From Hyphomicrobium_A sp964405975 (GTDB lineage: Bacteria; Pseudomonadota; Alphaproteobacteria; Rhizobiales; Hyphomicrobiaceae), in NCBI GenBank assembly GCA_964405975.1, contig CAYOPW010000013.1, positions 1 to 46,706 of the forward strand: a stretch of DNA of 46,706 bases. Direction: 5' to 3'. Under the pieces are notes generated by a model. That model ran no database searches and had not been told where the DNA came from. It saw only the letters and a program-made list of their open reading frames with translations. Within the stretch, counting starts at the first letter, position 1, and the number at the start of each line of letters is the position of its first letter. The position numbers were made by a program, and so were the translations under genes. Shown piece by piece: positions 16,766 through 26,900 of the stretch.

Positions 16766-17003
16766 CGGCTTCCTAAACGGCCTCCTCTTGACTGGCCAGT
16801 ATCACGAGTTCCGCTCTGACGTCGGCAACCTCAATTTCGGATCCGAGTTCGATTTTTACGCTCTGCTACCCTTGCATGAGGGCTGGTATACTCAATTCAA
16901 GTACGCGAACTATATGGCGGAGAATTTCCCACCGAGCCCACCGAACCCACCCTACGAAGCGAGCGTAAAAAAATTCATCTTCGGCCTGGGCTATAAGTAT
17001 TGA
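16764..17003 (+). pseudogene. C-terminal remnant of an outer-membrane porin
   Basis: This frame encodes about 79 residues that look like the last strands of a porin of the alginate-export type: FGFLNGLLLTGQYHEF, SEFDFYALLPLHEGWYTQFK and the C-terminal FIFGLGYKY with its terminal aromatic residue. No signal peptide or N-terminal barrel is present upstream. The upstream 60 bp instead resemble the start of a NasT regulator in another frame, so a deletion probably fused the two gene ends. It is not expected to give a functional product. Confidence 0.6.
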
Positions 17004-17073
17004 ATACCACGCCGGCAAAGCTGTTGGGGGCTTTGGCGTGGTCGAGAGCTTGGAAGAACCTGTTTGTGGCAGG

Positions 17074-17646
17074 CTAAACGCTCGGCGGCTGCGATGTCTT
17101 CGCACTCGGCAGTTTGCAAAAGCCTTGAGCGGGTACGTCAAGCGCGCTGTTGAACTTGCTCGACATGTTCTGGAACGCGATAAGGCCGGTCAATTCAACG
17201 ATGCCGTCGTCGTCATAATAGGACCTCAGCCGATCGACCAACTCATCGTCGACCTGCACATCAGATCGTGTCATCGCTTCCGCATACTCAAGAACCGTTT
17301 GCTCTTGGCGACCAAACAGGTTGCTTTGGCGCCAGTTCTCCAACGCTTCTACTTTTTCCATGCTGACACCGCGCTTCACGAGTGTTGCCGAGTTGATGTC
17401 GACACAAAAGGAGCAGGTGTTGATCTGTGACACGCGAACGGTGATGAGCGAGCGCAAGGCCGGATCGATAGGCGAAGAGCGCCGGTCGATCATGCCGTAG
17501 AGGAACGCGACAGCAGTGAATAACTTCGGGGATCGCGCCCACAGCAATGCAGCCTGCAATACTTCTCCATACTTGCGACGCTGGTTCGCGAAGAAGGGCT
17601 GAAGGTAGAAGGGATAGCTGCTGATTGGCTTTGCTGGGACACGCAT
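17074..17646 (-). CDS. Carboxymuconolactone decarboxylase / AhpD-like protein
   Basis: A 190-aa helical protein of the carboxymuconolactone decarboxylase (AhpD) superfamily. The key motif CSFCVDINSA carries the CXXC redox pair and takes the place of the AhpD CXXC...H active site. Family members are alkylhydroperoxidases or decarboxylases, and the CXXC points to peroxide or thiol-disulfide chemistry. The protein begins MRVPAKPISSYPFYLQPFF and is probably cytoplasmic. It stands alone on the minus strand, with a long hairpin-containing spacer upstream. The substrate is unknown. Confidence 0.87.
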   Translation of the reverse strand: MRVPAKPISSYPFYLQPFFANQRRKYGEVLQAALLWARSPKLFTAVAFLYGMIDRRSSPIDPALRSLITVRVSQINTCSFCVDINSATLVKRGVSMEKVEALENWRQSNLFGRQEQTVLEYAEAMTRSDVQVDDELVDRLRSYYDDDGIVELTGLIAFQNMSSKFNSALDVPAQGFCKLPSAKTSQPPSV

Positions 17647-18068
17647 TTCTTATGCCTCGCTGTTCTATGCTTTTGCGTGATTGGCAACGTTGTTCTGACT
17701 TGGATGGCGTATTCGCAAATTCAAGGAAGCCAGTTGACGCTTAGGCGTACTCTTCGCGTTGCAGCATGTCTCTGACCTCTCGTTGACTCAATTTGCGCCG
17801 AGAATCTGATTCGGCGCGCCGTTGATAAGCTCGATACGTAGCTCGTCACGTGTGCGCTTCGGCTGGCCCCGGACCGTGGTCGGGGCCAGCCACTTAACAT
17901 TCGCCGCTCTCTGGTAATGCTACAAGACCGGGGAAATCAGGCACGCCGCTACTCTCGGTTAACGGGATTTGGCTTGGCAGCAGGGGAGGGAAAACGATAT
18001 CTTACCGTCCTAACGAACGGCGAGGAGCGTTTGCGCCAGCGAAGTAAGTAGAGTTGGAGGTGGTTAGA
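17647..18068. other. 422-bp spacer with a strong hairpin
   Basis: No gene is supported between the AhpD-like gene (minus) and the small membrane protein gene (plus). The spacer contains the hairpin at 17861-17891 and must hold the divergent promoters. Confidence 0.4.
17861..17891. repeat. GC-rich inverted repeat (10-bp stem)
   Basis: GGCTGGCCCC (17861-17870) pairs perfectly with GGGGCCAGCC (17882-17891). Inside it, GACC and GGTC can extend the stem after a bulged G. No T-run follows on either strand, so this is more like a REP-type element than a classical terminator. Confidence 0.6.
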
Positions 18069-18305
18069 ATGGACGCCTTCGTCAGAGCCATGAGAGCTGT
18101 GGCTGATTTCGCGATCGAGGTCCTGCTGCTAATCGCGCTCATCTTCCTTGCAAATAGTTTTGCGTATTATCTCCTAGGCGAGAAAAACCTGATTCTAGCG
18201 ATCGTGATTGGTACAGGTGTCGCCTGTGCCTTGGTTTTGGCGATTTACCCATACGTCAGCCGGTCCTGGAACACGCGGCCCAAGCGGCATGACGGGCAAG
18301 GGTAG
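18069..18305 (+). CDS. Small inner-membrane protein, unknown function
   Basis: A 78-aa protein with two predicted membrane helices (about residues 12-33 and 41-61, the second with LAIVIGTGVACALVLAIY) and a short basic, probably cytoplasmic tail (RPKRHDGQG). GGAGG at 18056-18060 lies 8 bases before the ATG at 18069, so I prefer this to the TTG at 18054. No family is recognised. It stands alone between two long spacers. Confidence 0.6.
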   Translation: MDAFVRAMRAVADFAIEVLLLIALIFLANSFAYYLLGEKNLILAIVIGTGVACALVLAIYPYVSRSWNTRPKRHDGQG

Positions 18306-18540
18306 GCATAGGCTCCAGGCAAACCTCGCGCGAAGGGCCTTCAGACCACTGCATCCGGGGAGCGCAGCGTTCTGCGTGGGCCCCGCCGCCATATATGCGG
18401 GTTCCTCATACCTGCGACATTGTGTAAATCGCTGTGGATATTCTTGTATCCACCCACTCTATTGGTCTGCGGCAAAAGACCCCTCGTTTGCGCCAGAAGC
18501 CTTATTTACTGGGCTTTTGACCGTCGGCCATTCGAGCCGA

Positions 18541-18578
18541 CACCATTGTCCCCCGATCGGGGGACTTTAAATATGGTG
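18541..18578. promoter_or_regulatory. Nested palindrome upstream of the Crp/Fnr gene
   Basis: An 18-bp perfect palindrome, GTCCCCCGATCGGGGGAC (18548-18565), sits inside an outer inverted repeat CACCAT (18541-18546) / ATGGTG (18573-18578), with the AT-rich TTTAAAT between. It lies about 120 bp before the regulator start. It could be an operator for a dimeric regulator, possibly autoregulatory, or the end of an upstream transcript. The rest of the 391-bp spacer (18306-18696) shows nothing else I can support. Confidence 0.5.
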
Positions 18579-18696
18579 ATCTAGGGCTAGCTTAGAGACG
18601 TAATCGGATCAAATATCGAAAGGCGGACAGCTGAATAATGCTGATCTGCCTAGTTCGGATGCGTCATCCAAGCGTAAGAGTACCTGGAGTGGTCCA

Positions 18697-19491
18697 ATGC
18701 CCACCACCGCCACCCGAGTTTCCGGCGAAGTGCTTCCCCATTCGGCGACAGGATTGGGCAGCTGCCAAGGCATAACTTGGCTCTCCAAGCGCCATTCTGG
18801 CCAGCCCGCTGCTAATTCACCCGTCGCGGACGCGCCGGAAGCGGTCGGTATGCAGCGGACGCTGGCACCACTTGAAATCCTCTTCAAGGAAGGGGAGGCC
18901 AGAAGCCACATCTATAGAGTCGAGTCGGGCACGGTGTGCGTCTACGAGCCCCATTGGAATGGAAAGCGTTCCATCATCGAATTTGCGCTTCCCGGCGATT
19001 TGATTGGCTTTGGCTATCTGAGGAGCCATACGCGAACCGCACGGGCAACGACGCAAGCACAGGTTACGTGCCTGCCCTTGAGCGCGGTTGACGATGTCGT
19101 CAAAGACAATCCAAGAGCGGAAGCCAAGCTTGAGGACGCGATCGAGCGTGATTTCCGAATTCTGCGGAATTCGTTGGTTGAATCGACCCAGGCAAAGCCG
19201 GTTGCGCGCGTGGCGGCATTCTTGGTGACCCTGTCGCAGGGCAACAAGCATGAAGGTAGAGACCCCACCATTATCCCTGACTCGCTGAAATGTGGGATTG
19301 TGGCGGACTACTTGTCGCTCAGCATTGAGCTTCTAAGCTCAATCCTCATTGTCCTTGAGGAGAGGGGACTTATCGAGAATTGTCCACCGCTGGGCCTGCG
19401 CCTGAAGGATATCGGCGAACTCGAACGGCTGGCGAACGAATTCGATGCTAGTGGTGCAGAAATGAGCCAAGAGGCTCGATGCAGTTCGTGA
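18697..19491 (+). CDS. Crp/Fnr family transcriptional regulator
   Basis: A 264-aa protein with an N-terminal extension of about 50 residues, a cyclic-nucleotide-binding-type beta-barrel (GTVCVYEPHWNGKRSIIEF, then ALPGDLIGFGYL), a long dimerisation helix and a C-terminal winged helix-turn-helix (IVADYLSLSIELLSSILIVL region). The cysteine cluster that binds [4Fe-4S] in FNR is absent, so oxygen sensing by that mechanism is unlikely; FixK-like or other ligand control is open. GGAG lies 8 bases before the ATG. It is convergent with the MalT-type regulator gene, with 22 bp between the stops. Targets are unknown; the cytochrome island is a candidate. Confidence 0.88.
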   Translation: MPTTATRVSGEVLPHSATGLGSCQGITWLSKRHSGQPAANSPVADAPEAVGMQRTLAPLEILFKEGEARSHIYRVESGTVCVYEPHWNGKRSIIEFALPGDLIGFGYLRSHTRTARATTQAQVTCLPLSAVDDVVKDNPRAEAKLEDAIERDFRILRNSLVESTQAKPVARVAAFLVTLSQGNKHEGRDPTIIPDSLKCGIVADYLSLSIELLSSILIVLEERGLIENCPPLGLRLKDIGELERLANEFDASGAEMSQEARCSS

Positions 19492-19513
19492 TCGCGCCCA
19501 TGCGCAAAACCAC

Positions 19514-22270
19514 CTAAATTCCGCGCAGCAGGCCAAGGCTTTGGGCCCGGACGACGGCCTGCGCTCTGCTCGCTGCCGATAGTTTCAAAAAAATGCGCTT
19601 CACGTGCGTTTTTATCGTCTCTGGCGTGACGCCGAGGGCGCGCGCAATCTCCTTGTTTGATTTGCCTTTCGCGATGAACTCTATGATCGAGTTCTCGCGA
19701 TCGGTGAGCATTTGTTTGCCCTTTCTAGGGTCAGAGGAGCTGCGCACAGGCACCGTGCGCTGTTCTAAAAGCGTAAGCAGGTGACGCGCGAAATTACGAA
19801 CGTCATTCGTCTGCTCTGGATTTGTGATGCTCGTAACCATTGAAAGAAGCCGGGCAACGTCGGGATCGCAATCCAGGACAAATCCCACTGCGCGCGAATG
19901 CGCCGCCATTTTGAGTACGGGCTTAAACGTATCGATTGCCACTACAGGTGAGCCAAAACGCAGGTGAGCAAGAGATAACTCTGCACCGACGCGGAGTGCT
20001 GAGAGTTGATCGTTGCTTGCTAGCAGATCTTCGTAAGCACCACGTAGCCGACATATGGCATCGCTGGAACGACCAGCGGCTTCAGCAACCAGACCCTCAG
20101 CGACCTTGCCGCAAGTGTATATTTCGCTCCAAGTGCAACGGCTAGATGAAGGCTGACGCGCCTTTAGCTGCTCGTAGGCCTCTAGGAGAGATTGGGCTTC
20201 GTCCCTCTGTTTCATCGCGAGCGTCAGGCGAATGCGTTCTAGCAACGACGCAGCCACAACGTGCCGCCAGCCACGCTCCCAGCCCATACGTTCGGCACGA
20301 TTGACAAAGTCAATCGCCCGAGCGGTATCGCCACGCACCTTAGCGGTGCGGATAAGGACCAGAAATGCCTGCAAGAAGCTTTCATGGAACGCCGTCGTCT
20401 CGATCAGATCGAAATCATCAAGAACCGAGACCTCGGCCTCACTGACTTTGCCTTGTTCGAACAAGGCGGCGGCCTTCGGACCGGTTATCATCGCGGTTGA
20501 GACGGATTTCGGACCAGCGTATTGTATGGCAAGTTGCCTTGCTTCGTCATAAAAGCCGAGCGCCTCATCAAACGCCAATTGCTGGCTGGCCGCCACACCA
20601 TAAAGACAAAGCTGATAGGTCTCAGAAAGATACGATGACTCGCCCTTAGCTGCTCTTGGCTTGGGCACAGCATAAAAGGCTTCCCAATCGCCGGCCTTCA
20701 AATGTCCGTATCGCGCGACATTCTGGAGCGCATCGAAATAGAAAGAATCGAACGAGCTCTTCTCAAGACATTCTAAGGCGACGTCACGCGCCATCGCGCT
20801 TTCGCCTTCGAGCCCGGAGATCACCGCCCGGACAGCACGGCACTTCCACCAAAGCTCTCCTTCTCGTTCCGCGTTTGCAGCTTCCTCGACGTAGGATAGA
20901 AACGCGTCCGCTTCCGCAAAGCGATTGACCAACGCCATGCCCCAGGCCAGGGCGAGTTTTACTTGGACCTGGCCACTCATAAGCTCATCAGGCAGTTGAC
21001 GATCCCAAGACAATAGCGTGAGAAGGTCTCCCCTGATGACCAGGGTCATCGCGCAATTTTCAATGAACTCGGTGACTTCATCGTAATCCTTTGCTGCGAT
21101 TGCGTGGCGGACGGCCTCCGTCCACATCTCTTTAGACGCAAACCAGCGATAGGCGCGGCGGTGCAATTCGCAAACGTGATCAGGCAACCTAGCCCGGAGA
21201 CGATCTTCCAGGAATTGGCTCATTAAGTAGTGGTGACGGTACCAGTCGCCTTCACCGTCCAGCGGCACGAGTAGAAGCTGCCGTCGCTCGAGTGCAGCGA
21301 GCAGCTCGCCACTGCTTGGGAGGCCAGTGACCGACTCTGCTAGCGACTGGTTCATCTGCTCGAGGATGGATGTCTTTATGAGGAACTCGACAATCTCATC
21401 GGGCTCAGAGGCCAAGGTCTCATCAAGGTAAGCAGAGATCGTACGAGTTGTTCCTGAGAAAGAACTGAGCAGCACAGCGGGGTTGGCCGAATTCTGCAAA
21501 GAAATGCGCGCAAGCTGTAGAGCTGCCGGCCATCCCTCAGTTGCCGAGTAGAGCTTGTCGATGCCTGTTGGCATAAGGCTTGCGGAGAGATCGGAACCCA
21601 GGAATTGAGCTGTCTCGTCGCGACTGAAGCAGAGCATCGACGCGTCGATCTCGGCAATGTCTTCGGCGAGTTGCAGCTTCGTAAGCGCAAAACGCGGCTC
21701 TGATCGAGAGAGTATCACGAGGTGGAAGTTGGATGGAGCATAGCGAAGTAAAAACGACATCAGCTCGTGGCAACGGCCATCTGTAACTAAGTGAAAATCA
21801 TCGAGAACGAGATAGATCTCGCTGTCGCTCTCAGACGCCGCATTGACGAGTACGGAGATCACGTTGCGCGGCGGTATGAGGCTCGAGACCTCAAGAAGCT
21901 CAATCGCCTCTTGGCCAAGGTCTGGTTCGGTTCGTTGGAGCGCCTTCGCCACGTGGTAAGCAAAGGCGCTTGGCTCATTGTCGTCGGTGTCAATGCTGAG
22001 CCAGGCAACAACCGCATCCGCCTGGCGCAGACGCCGGCACCAATCGGCAGCCAATGTCGTCTTGCCAAAACCGGCAGGTGCTTTGAAGAGGATGAGACGC
22101 CGCGTGGCTGCAGCTTCAAGAGCATCGAGCAACGACCGTCTTGTCACAGCAAATTTGCTGACAGACGGCGGCACCGTCTTGGTCAGCGCAATATTCGGCA
22201 GGTCGCCTGTCAGCGAATGCCGGTGATCGTCCACTTGAACCGCTATACTCACCTCAGCGCCCTCCCCCAA
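19514..22270 (-). CDS. MalT-like LuxR family regulator (ATP-binding, TPR, HTH)
   Basis: A 918-aa STAND-type regulator. The N-terminal NTPase has Walker A APAGFGKTT (64-72) and Walker B IYLVLDDFH (152-160). The middle is a long helical, TPR-like sensor region. The C-terminus (about 857-915) is a LuxR/GerE helix-turn-helix with LTDRENSIIEFIAKGKSNKE and the recognition-helix segment TPETIKTHVKRIFLKL. Such proteins are activated by an inducer and ATP and then oligomerise on DNA, like MalT. The inducer cannot be told from sequence. It is convergent with the Crp/Fnr gene. Nothing upstream identifies an obvious target operon. Confidence 0.92.
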   Translation of the reverse strand: MGEGAEVSIAVQVDDHRHSLTGDLPNIALTKTVPPSVSKFAVTRRSLLDALEAAATRRLILFKAPAGFGKTTLAADWCRRLRQADAVVAWLSIDTDDNEPSAFAYHVAKALQRTEPDLGQEAIELLEVSSLIPPRNVISVLVNAASESDSEIYLVLDDFHLVTDGRCHELMSFLLRYAPSNFHLVILSRSEPRFALTKLQLAEDIAEIDASMLCFSRDETAQFLGSDLSASLMPTGIDKLYSATEGWPAALQLARISLQNSANPAVLLSSFSGTTRTISAYLDETLASEPDEIVEFLIKTSILEQMNQSLAESVTGLPSSGELLAALERRQLLLVPLDGEGDWYRHHYLMSQFLEDRLRARLPDHVCELHRRAYRWFASKEMWTEAVRHAIAAKDYDEVTEFIENCAMTLVIRGDLLTLLSWDRQLPDELMSGQVQVKLALAWGMALVNRFAEADAFLSYVEEAANAEREGELWWKCRAVRAVISGLEGESAMARDVALECLEKSSFDSFYFDALQNVARYGHLKAGDWEAFYAVPKPRAAKGESSYLSETYQLCLYGVAASQQLAFDEALGFYDEARQLAIQYAGPKSVSTAMITGPKAAALFEQGKVSEAEVSVLDDFDLIETTAFHESFLQAFLVLIRTAKVRGDTARAIDFVNRAERMGWERGWRHVVAASLLERIRLTLAMKQRDEAQSLLEAYEQLKARQPSSSRCTWSEIYTCGKVAEGLVAEAAGRSSDAICRLRGAYEDLLASNDQLSALRVGAELSLAHLRFGSPVVAIDTFKPVLKMAAHSRAVGFVLDCDPDVARLLSMVTSITNPEQTNDVRNFARHLLTLLEQRTVPVRSSSDPRKGKQMLTDRENSIIEFIAKGKSNKEIARALGVTPETIKTHVKRIFLKLSAASRAQAVVRAQSLGLLRGI

Positions 22271-23269
22271 GCGCCCTTAAACGGACCCCACCTATAAGAA
22301 ATTCTACAATAATTGCAGTTAGGCGCAAGAATTCAAAGGTTTCGATTGGACTTTAGGGTAACCCGCCGTTGCTTCTAGCTCACTGCCCATGCCCGTAAGC
22401 CGCTCTGCGATCGCCGGCAGGTGGGTTGGCGCGGTCAGGCACCAATGAGCCCATCTATGACTGTGTGAATGCGCAAGTTCTTGTTTCCACAATCGTAGGA
22501 TGGATACGTTCGCATTGTTTTCGTCACTGAAGGGGATCGGGAACGCTTGGTGTGGTCCGCATATGAACGCGGCCGGCCGGTGCGGGACCATTTGCTGGCA
22601 AGTTGACTCAAAAATGTTTGGAGCAAAGCCGCTGCCTAATATTCGAGCAGCCGGATATGTTGACCTCAAAGACGAACTCGCACGGTCGGAGGCGACCGCC
22701 GCAATTTCTTCGAGGGGGAAGGAGCAGGTGTGCAAACTGCCCAATTACAGGCCAAAAGGTCGCGTTGAGAATTGATTCTAATCAACTCGATCAGGTCTGT
22801 ATGACCCTATTGAACACGAAGCCACCGCTCCGCTTCCCTCGCGGAGAATTGCCCTTTCCCCTAGGGGCTGAGGTGGACGTTGGGCGCTGGTCTTCCCCCG
22901 GGGCCGGCGCCCCTTTTGCGTGAGCAGCGTGAAAATTCAGCCTTCCCGCATGGCCAAACGACAGCGAGGGCGACAGATCTGGCGCGCCCATCTTCCATAG
23001 TCAGACATCAAAAGGCCCGGACGTCTGTAGTGACCATCCGGGCGGGAGGATTGCTGCCCTGCATGGCTTGAAGAGCAGCAGATGCTCACATTCGTCCCAA
23101 CCGATGCGGGCGCTAATTGTCACTATGTGTTCATCGTCATTTTTAGAGAGGGGAGGTGCGGGAGGGCAACTATGCTCACGGCGAGCACGCAAGCGCATAC
23201 CGGTGCATCCCGGCCTTGCGATGATGACGGCAGACCTGCAAACAACATGTCAGTTAAGTCGCCGGTCCG
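22271..23269. other. Gene-poor kilobase
   Basis: No open frame here has a convincing ribosome binding site, motif or composition. Several frames of 60-140 codons overlap in all directions, as expected by chance at this GC content. The stretch between 22490 and 22750 looks as if it could be decayed coding DNA in more than one frame, but I cannot identify it. A terminator-like hairpin lies at 22900-22917. Confidence 0.4.
22900..22917 (+). terminator. Possible Rho-independent terminator
   Basis: GGGGC and GCCCC pair around a CGGC loop and are followed by TTTT. The stem is short (5 bp) and there is no clear gene upstream on this strand, so it may be incidental or mark a lost gene. Confidence 0.3.
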
Positions 23270-23509
23270 CTAAGAATGCGAAGGACCATCGCGATCCCGG
23301 CGAAATAGCGAGGCGTCCGCGCTCACCACGCAGTAGCCCTCGCGCGCAAGTGCACGTCGATAGTGCAACTTCAGCCGTGTCGTGTCGCCCTTGCGCACAA
23401 TCTTCCAAGGTCCACGTTCGCGAATGTCCGGAGGCAACTCGGCCGACCGTCCAGTCTGTGAAATCAAGTGGACTTGCTTTTCTGTAGTCGATCGCAGCAC
23501 TACGAACAT
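23270..23509 (-). CDS. Small hypothetical protein (79 aa)
   Basis: The frame starts MFVVLRSTTEKQVHLISQTG and continues with a charged, folded-looking sequence (RERGPWKIVRKGDTTRLKLHYRRALAREGY). It has no signal peptide or membrane helix. Its composition is more protein-like than that of the overlapping frames, and I have the impression of similar short proteins in Bradyrhizobium-type genomes, which I cannot verify. It lies in a gene-poor region. The following 408 bp up to the RND gene hold nothing I can support. Confidence 0.45.
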   Translation of the reverse strand: MFVVLRSTTEKQVHLISQTGRSAELPPDIRERGPWKIVRKGDTTRLKLHYRRALAREGYCVVSADASLFRRDRDGPSHS

Positions 23510-23917
23510 GGTGACAACCAGATTTAGACTGAGGGAGACAAGGAATGATCCAAGGTGAGACTAAGTCTATTACCAGCATCCGTTAAGCCAATTTTCTTGT
23601 GTGAGAGTCACGTTCTATTGCCGAGTTTTGCAGTGCGTTCGCGCAGGACTGTCTCGACGGCAAAGGGCGGAGCGTGCGCAAAACATCGAGGGCGCAAGCA
23701 ACTTCTGCGAGCGATCGCAAACCGGCCCTGGATTGATTTGTTCATTCTCGATCACGACGCCGGTTTGTCGCCGTTTTGTCATGACAGCTTGGGCGCGTAA
23801 ACAACCCTCCTCACACGGGCGGCGTGCGCCGTGCTACAAGTTTCTGAAATTGCGATGTTGGCCGCGCACGGCCAAAGTCTGCCTGTGTAGCCCGGCGGTT
23901 CCAGCGCATATGTAGGA

Positions 23918-26900
23918 TCACTTGGCTGGGGACGCCGCTTCTTCATTTGCCGGCGATGCCTTTGCGGCTTTGCGCGTCGTCAGCGCTCGAATAACCACAT
24001 AGAACACCGGCGTAAAGATTAGGCCAAACAGCGTGACACCAATCATACCCCAGAATACAGCGGTGCCGAGCGCAATGCGCATTTCCGCTCCGGCCCCGGT
24101 CGCGATGTAAAGTGGCACGACACCGAATGTGAATGCCAGCGACGTCATCAGGACGGGCCTCAGCCGTAGCTTGGAGGCCTCGATGGCGGCCGATACGCGG
24201 TCCAATCCCTGTTCTTCGAGCTTGCGTGCAAACTCGACAATGAGGATAGCGTTCTTGGCGGCCAGGCCGATCAATACAATGAAGCCGATTTGGGTGAGGA
24301 TATTGATGTCCTGGCCATGCAGGGACACGCCGAATAGCGCGCTCAATAGGCACATGGGCACAATCAATAGAATCGCGAGCGGTAGCGACCAGCTCTCATA
24401 CTGCGCGGCGAGTGCAAGGAATGCGAACACAACAGAGAGAATAAAGATGTAATAGCCGGTGCTGCCCGCCTTCTTCTCTTGATACGACAAGTCCGTCCAC
24501 TCGTACGTAATGCCGTCAGGCAAATCGCGTTCCGCCAATTCGGCCATAATTTGCAGCGCTTGCCCCGAACTGATGCCTGGAGCGCCCGCGCCATTGATCT
24601 CGATCGTAGGAAAGAGGTTGTAGCGGGGTACACGGTCGGGGCCGGAAATTGTACGGAACGTGACAAGATTGCTAAGTGGTACCATCTGGCCCGCCTCGTT
24701 ACGCACGCGAATGCGCCCCACGTTTTCCGGGTCGACACGGAATGCAGCATCAGCCTGTGCGGTCACGCGATACGTGCGCCCGAACATATTAAAGTCATTG
24801 ACGTAGGCGGAGCCGAGATAAACGCGCAAAGCCTCAAAAATGGACCCCAGTGGAACCTTCAACATCTGCGCCTTGTCGCGATCGACGTCGACATAGAGTT
24901 GCGGAGTCGTGGTCGAGAAAGTTGTAAAAACGTTCCTGATGCCCGGTGTCGCATTGGCCGCCGCGATGAAATTTTTGGCCACCTTGTCGAATTCTGTCGG
25001 GCTCAAGTTGGCCCTGTTCTGCAGGCGCATGGAAAAGCCCGATTGGCCGCCCATACCGCGCACAGGCGGCGGGATAAACACAAACGAACTCGCTTCCTCG
25101 ATCGTCCCCAAATCCTTTCTGACCATGTCGGCAATCTTTTCGACGGTCAGGCCCGTCTTCTGCCGTTTGGTTGCGCTGTTCATGATGACGAAAATGGCGC
25201 CGCTGTTTGTGGCGTTGGTAAACGTGGCACCTGAGCGTCCCGAATACCCAGAAGTGTGGGCAACACCGGGCGTAGAAAGGAGCATGTCGTTAGCGCGCCG
25301 TACAACTTCGTCCGTGCGCTCCAAAGAGGCGCCTGGCGGTAGTTGCAAAGAGGTAATGAGATAGCCCAGATCCATTTTTGGGATAAAGCCTGCCGGCGTG
25401 CGGGCGACGAGCCATCCGGCAAGGGCGATGAGCACAAGATAGATGCCAAGCATCAAACCCGTAGCTTGGGTTATCTGTTGAACAAACCAACCATAACCAG
25501 CTGAAAGTTCATCAAAGCCACGATTGAAGAGACGGAAAAACGAATGCACCGGGGCCATCAGCACACTCTTTTCGGTGCGCTCCTCGTGCGGCTTGAACCA
25601 CAAGGCGCATAGGGCCGGGCTTAAGGTAAGCGAATTGAAGGCAGAGATCACTGTCGCAGTTGCAACTGTTACAGCAAACTGCCGGTAGAATTCTCCGGTA
25701 ATCCCGCCAATGAAGGCGGTCGGCACGAAGACGGCGACGAGTACCAGCGCCATGGCGATGAGGGCTGTACCAACCTCGTCCATAGTGACTTGGGCTGCTT
25801 TCAGCGGCGAGAGGCCGTCTCGCAATTTTCGCTCAACGTTTTCGACGACCACAATCGCGTCGTCGACGACGATGCCGACGGATAGCACCAGACCGAACAG
25901 CGTCAGCATATTGATAGAGAAGCCCAAAGCCTGCATGACGACAAAGGTGCCGATCAGCGACACTGGAACGGCCACAAGCGGAATAAGGCTCGCCCTCCAC
26001 GTTTGCAGAAACAGGAGTATGACGATGACGACGAGGGCGATGGCTTCCAAAATCGTCAAATTGAGTGCTTCGATCGTGACCTCGATGAATTCGGTCGGAT
26101 TGTAAATGATGCGGTATTCCAGACCTTTGGGAAACCGCCGGGCAAGGCGCTCCATGTCAGCCTCAACAGCATTTGCTGTTGCAATGGCGTTTGAGCCGGG
26201 CTGCTGCCATACGAGCATAACTGTCGCGGGAAATTTGTCCTGATAGCCGTACGTTGTGTAGTTCAGGGCGCCGAGCTCAACGCGGCCCACGTCCTTTACG
26301 CGCACGACACGCCCGTCGTCGCCCGTCTTGAGGACGATGTCTTCGAACTCGTCGGCTTCCAGAAGGCGGCCTTTGAGTTGGAGAGAAAGCTGAAAGGCGC
26401 CCATGTTGGGTTGTGGCGGCTGACCGAGCGCGCCACCGGCGACTTGTAGGTTTTGTGTGCGCAGCGCGGCCAGGACCTCATCTGCTGTCATGCCGCGCAA
26501 GGCGATGCGTTCCGGATCGAGCCATACCCGCATCGAATATTCACGCTCACCGAAGAGCGTCACATCGCCAACACCAGGGATGCGCGCAAGCTCGTCGACC
26601 ACGTTCAGAATGGCGTAATTCGAGGTGTAAACTTGGTCGTGAGTACTGTCTGGAGAGACCAGGTGGATCACCAGCAAGAGATCGGGCGCCTGCTTATTAA
26701 CTGAAACACCGGTGCGGCGCACTTCTTCCGGCAGGCGCGGCAATGCTTCAGCGACGCGGTTTTGCACGAGCACTTGCGCTTTATCAATGTCGGTGCCGAT
26801 TTCGAAGGTGACGCGCAACGACATGTTCCCGGAGTCTGTCGACTGCGAGTACATGTAGATCATGTCCTCGACACCGTTCACCTGCTGCTCAAGGACGGAC

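Noticed and set aside
22319..22744. 141-codon minus-strand frame after the MalT-like gene
   Set aside because: No motif, no ribosome binding site, composition not protein-like.
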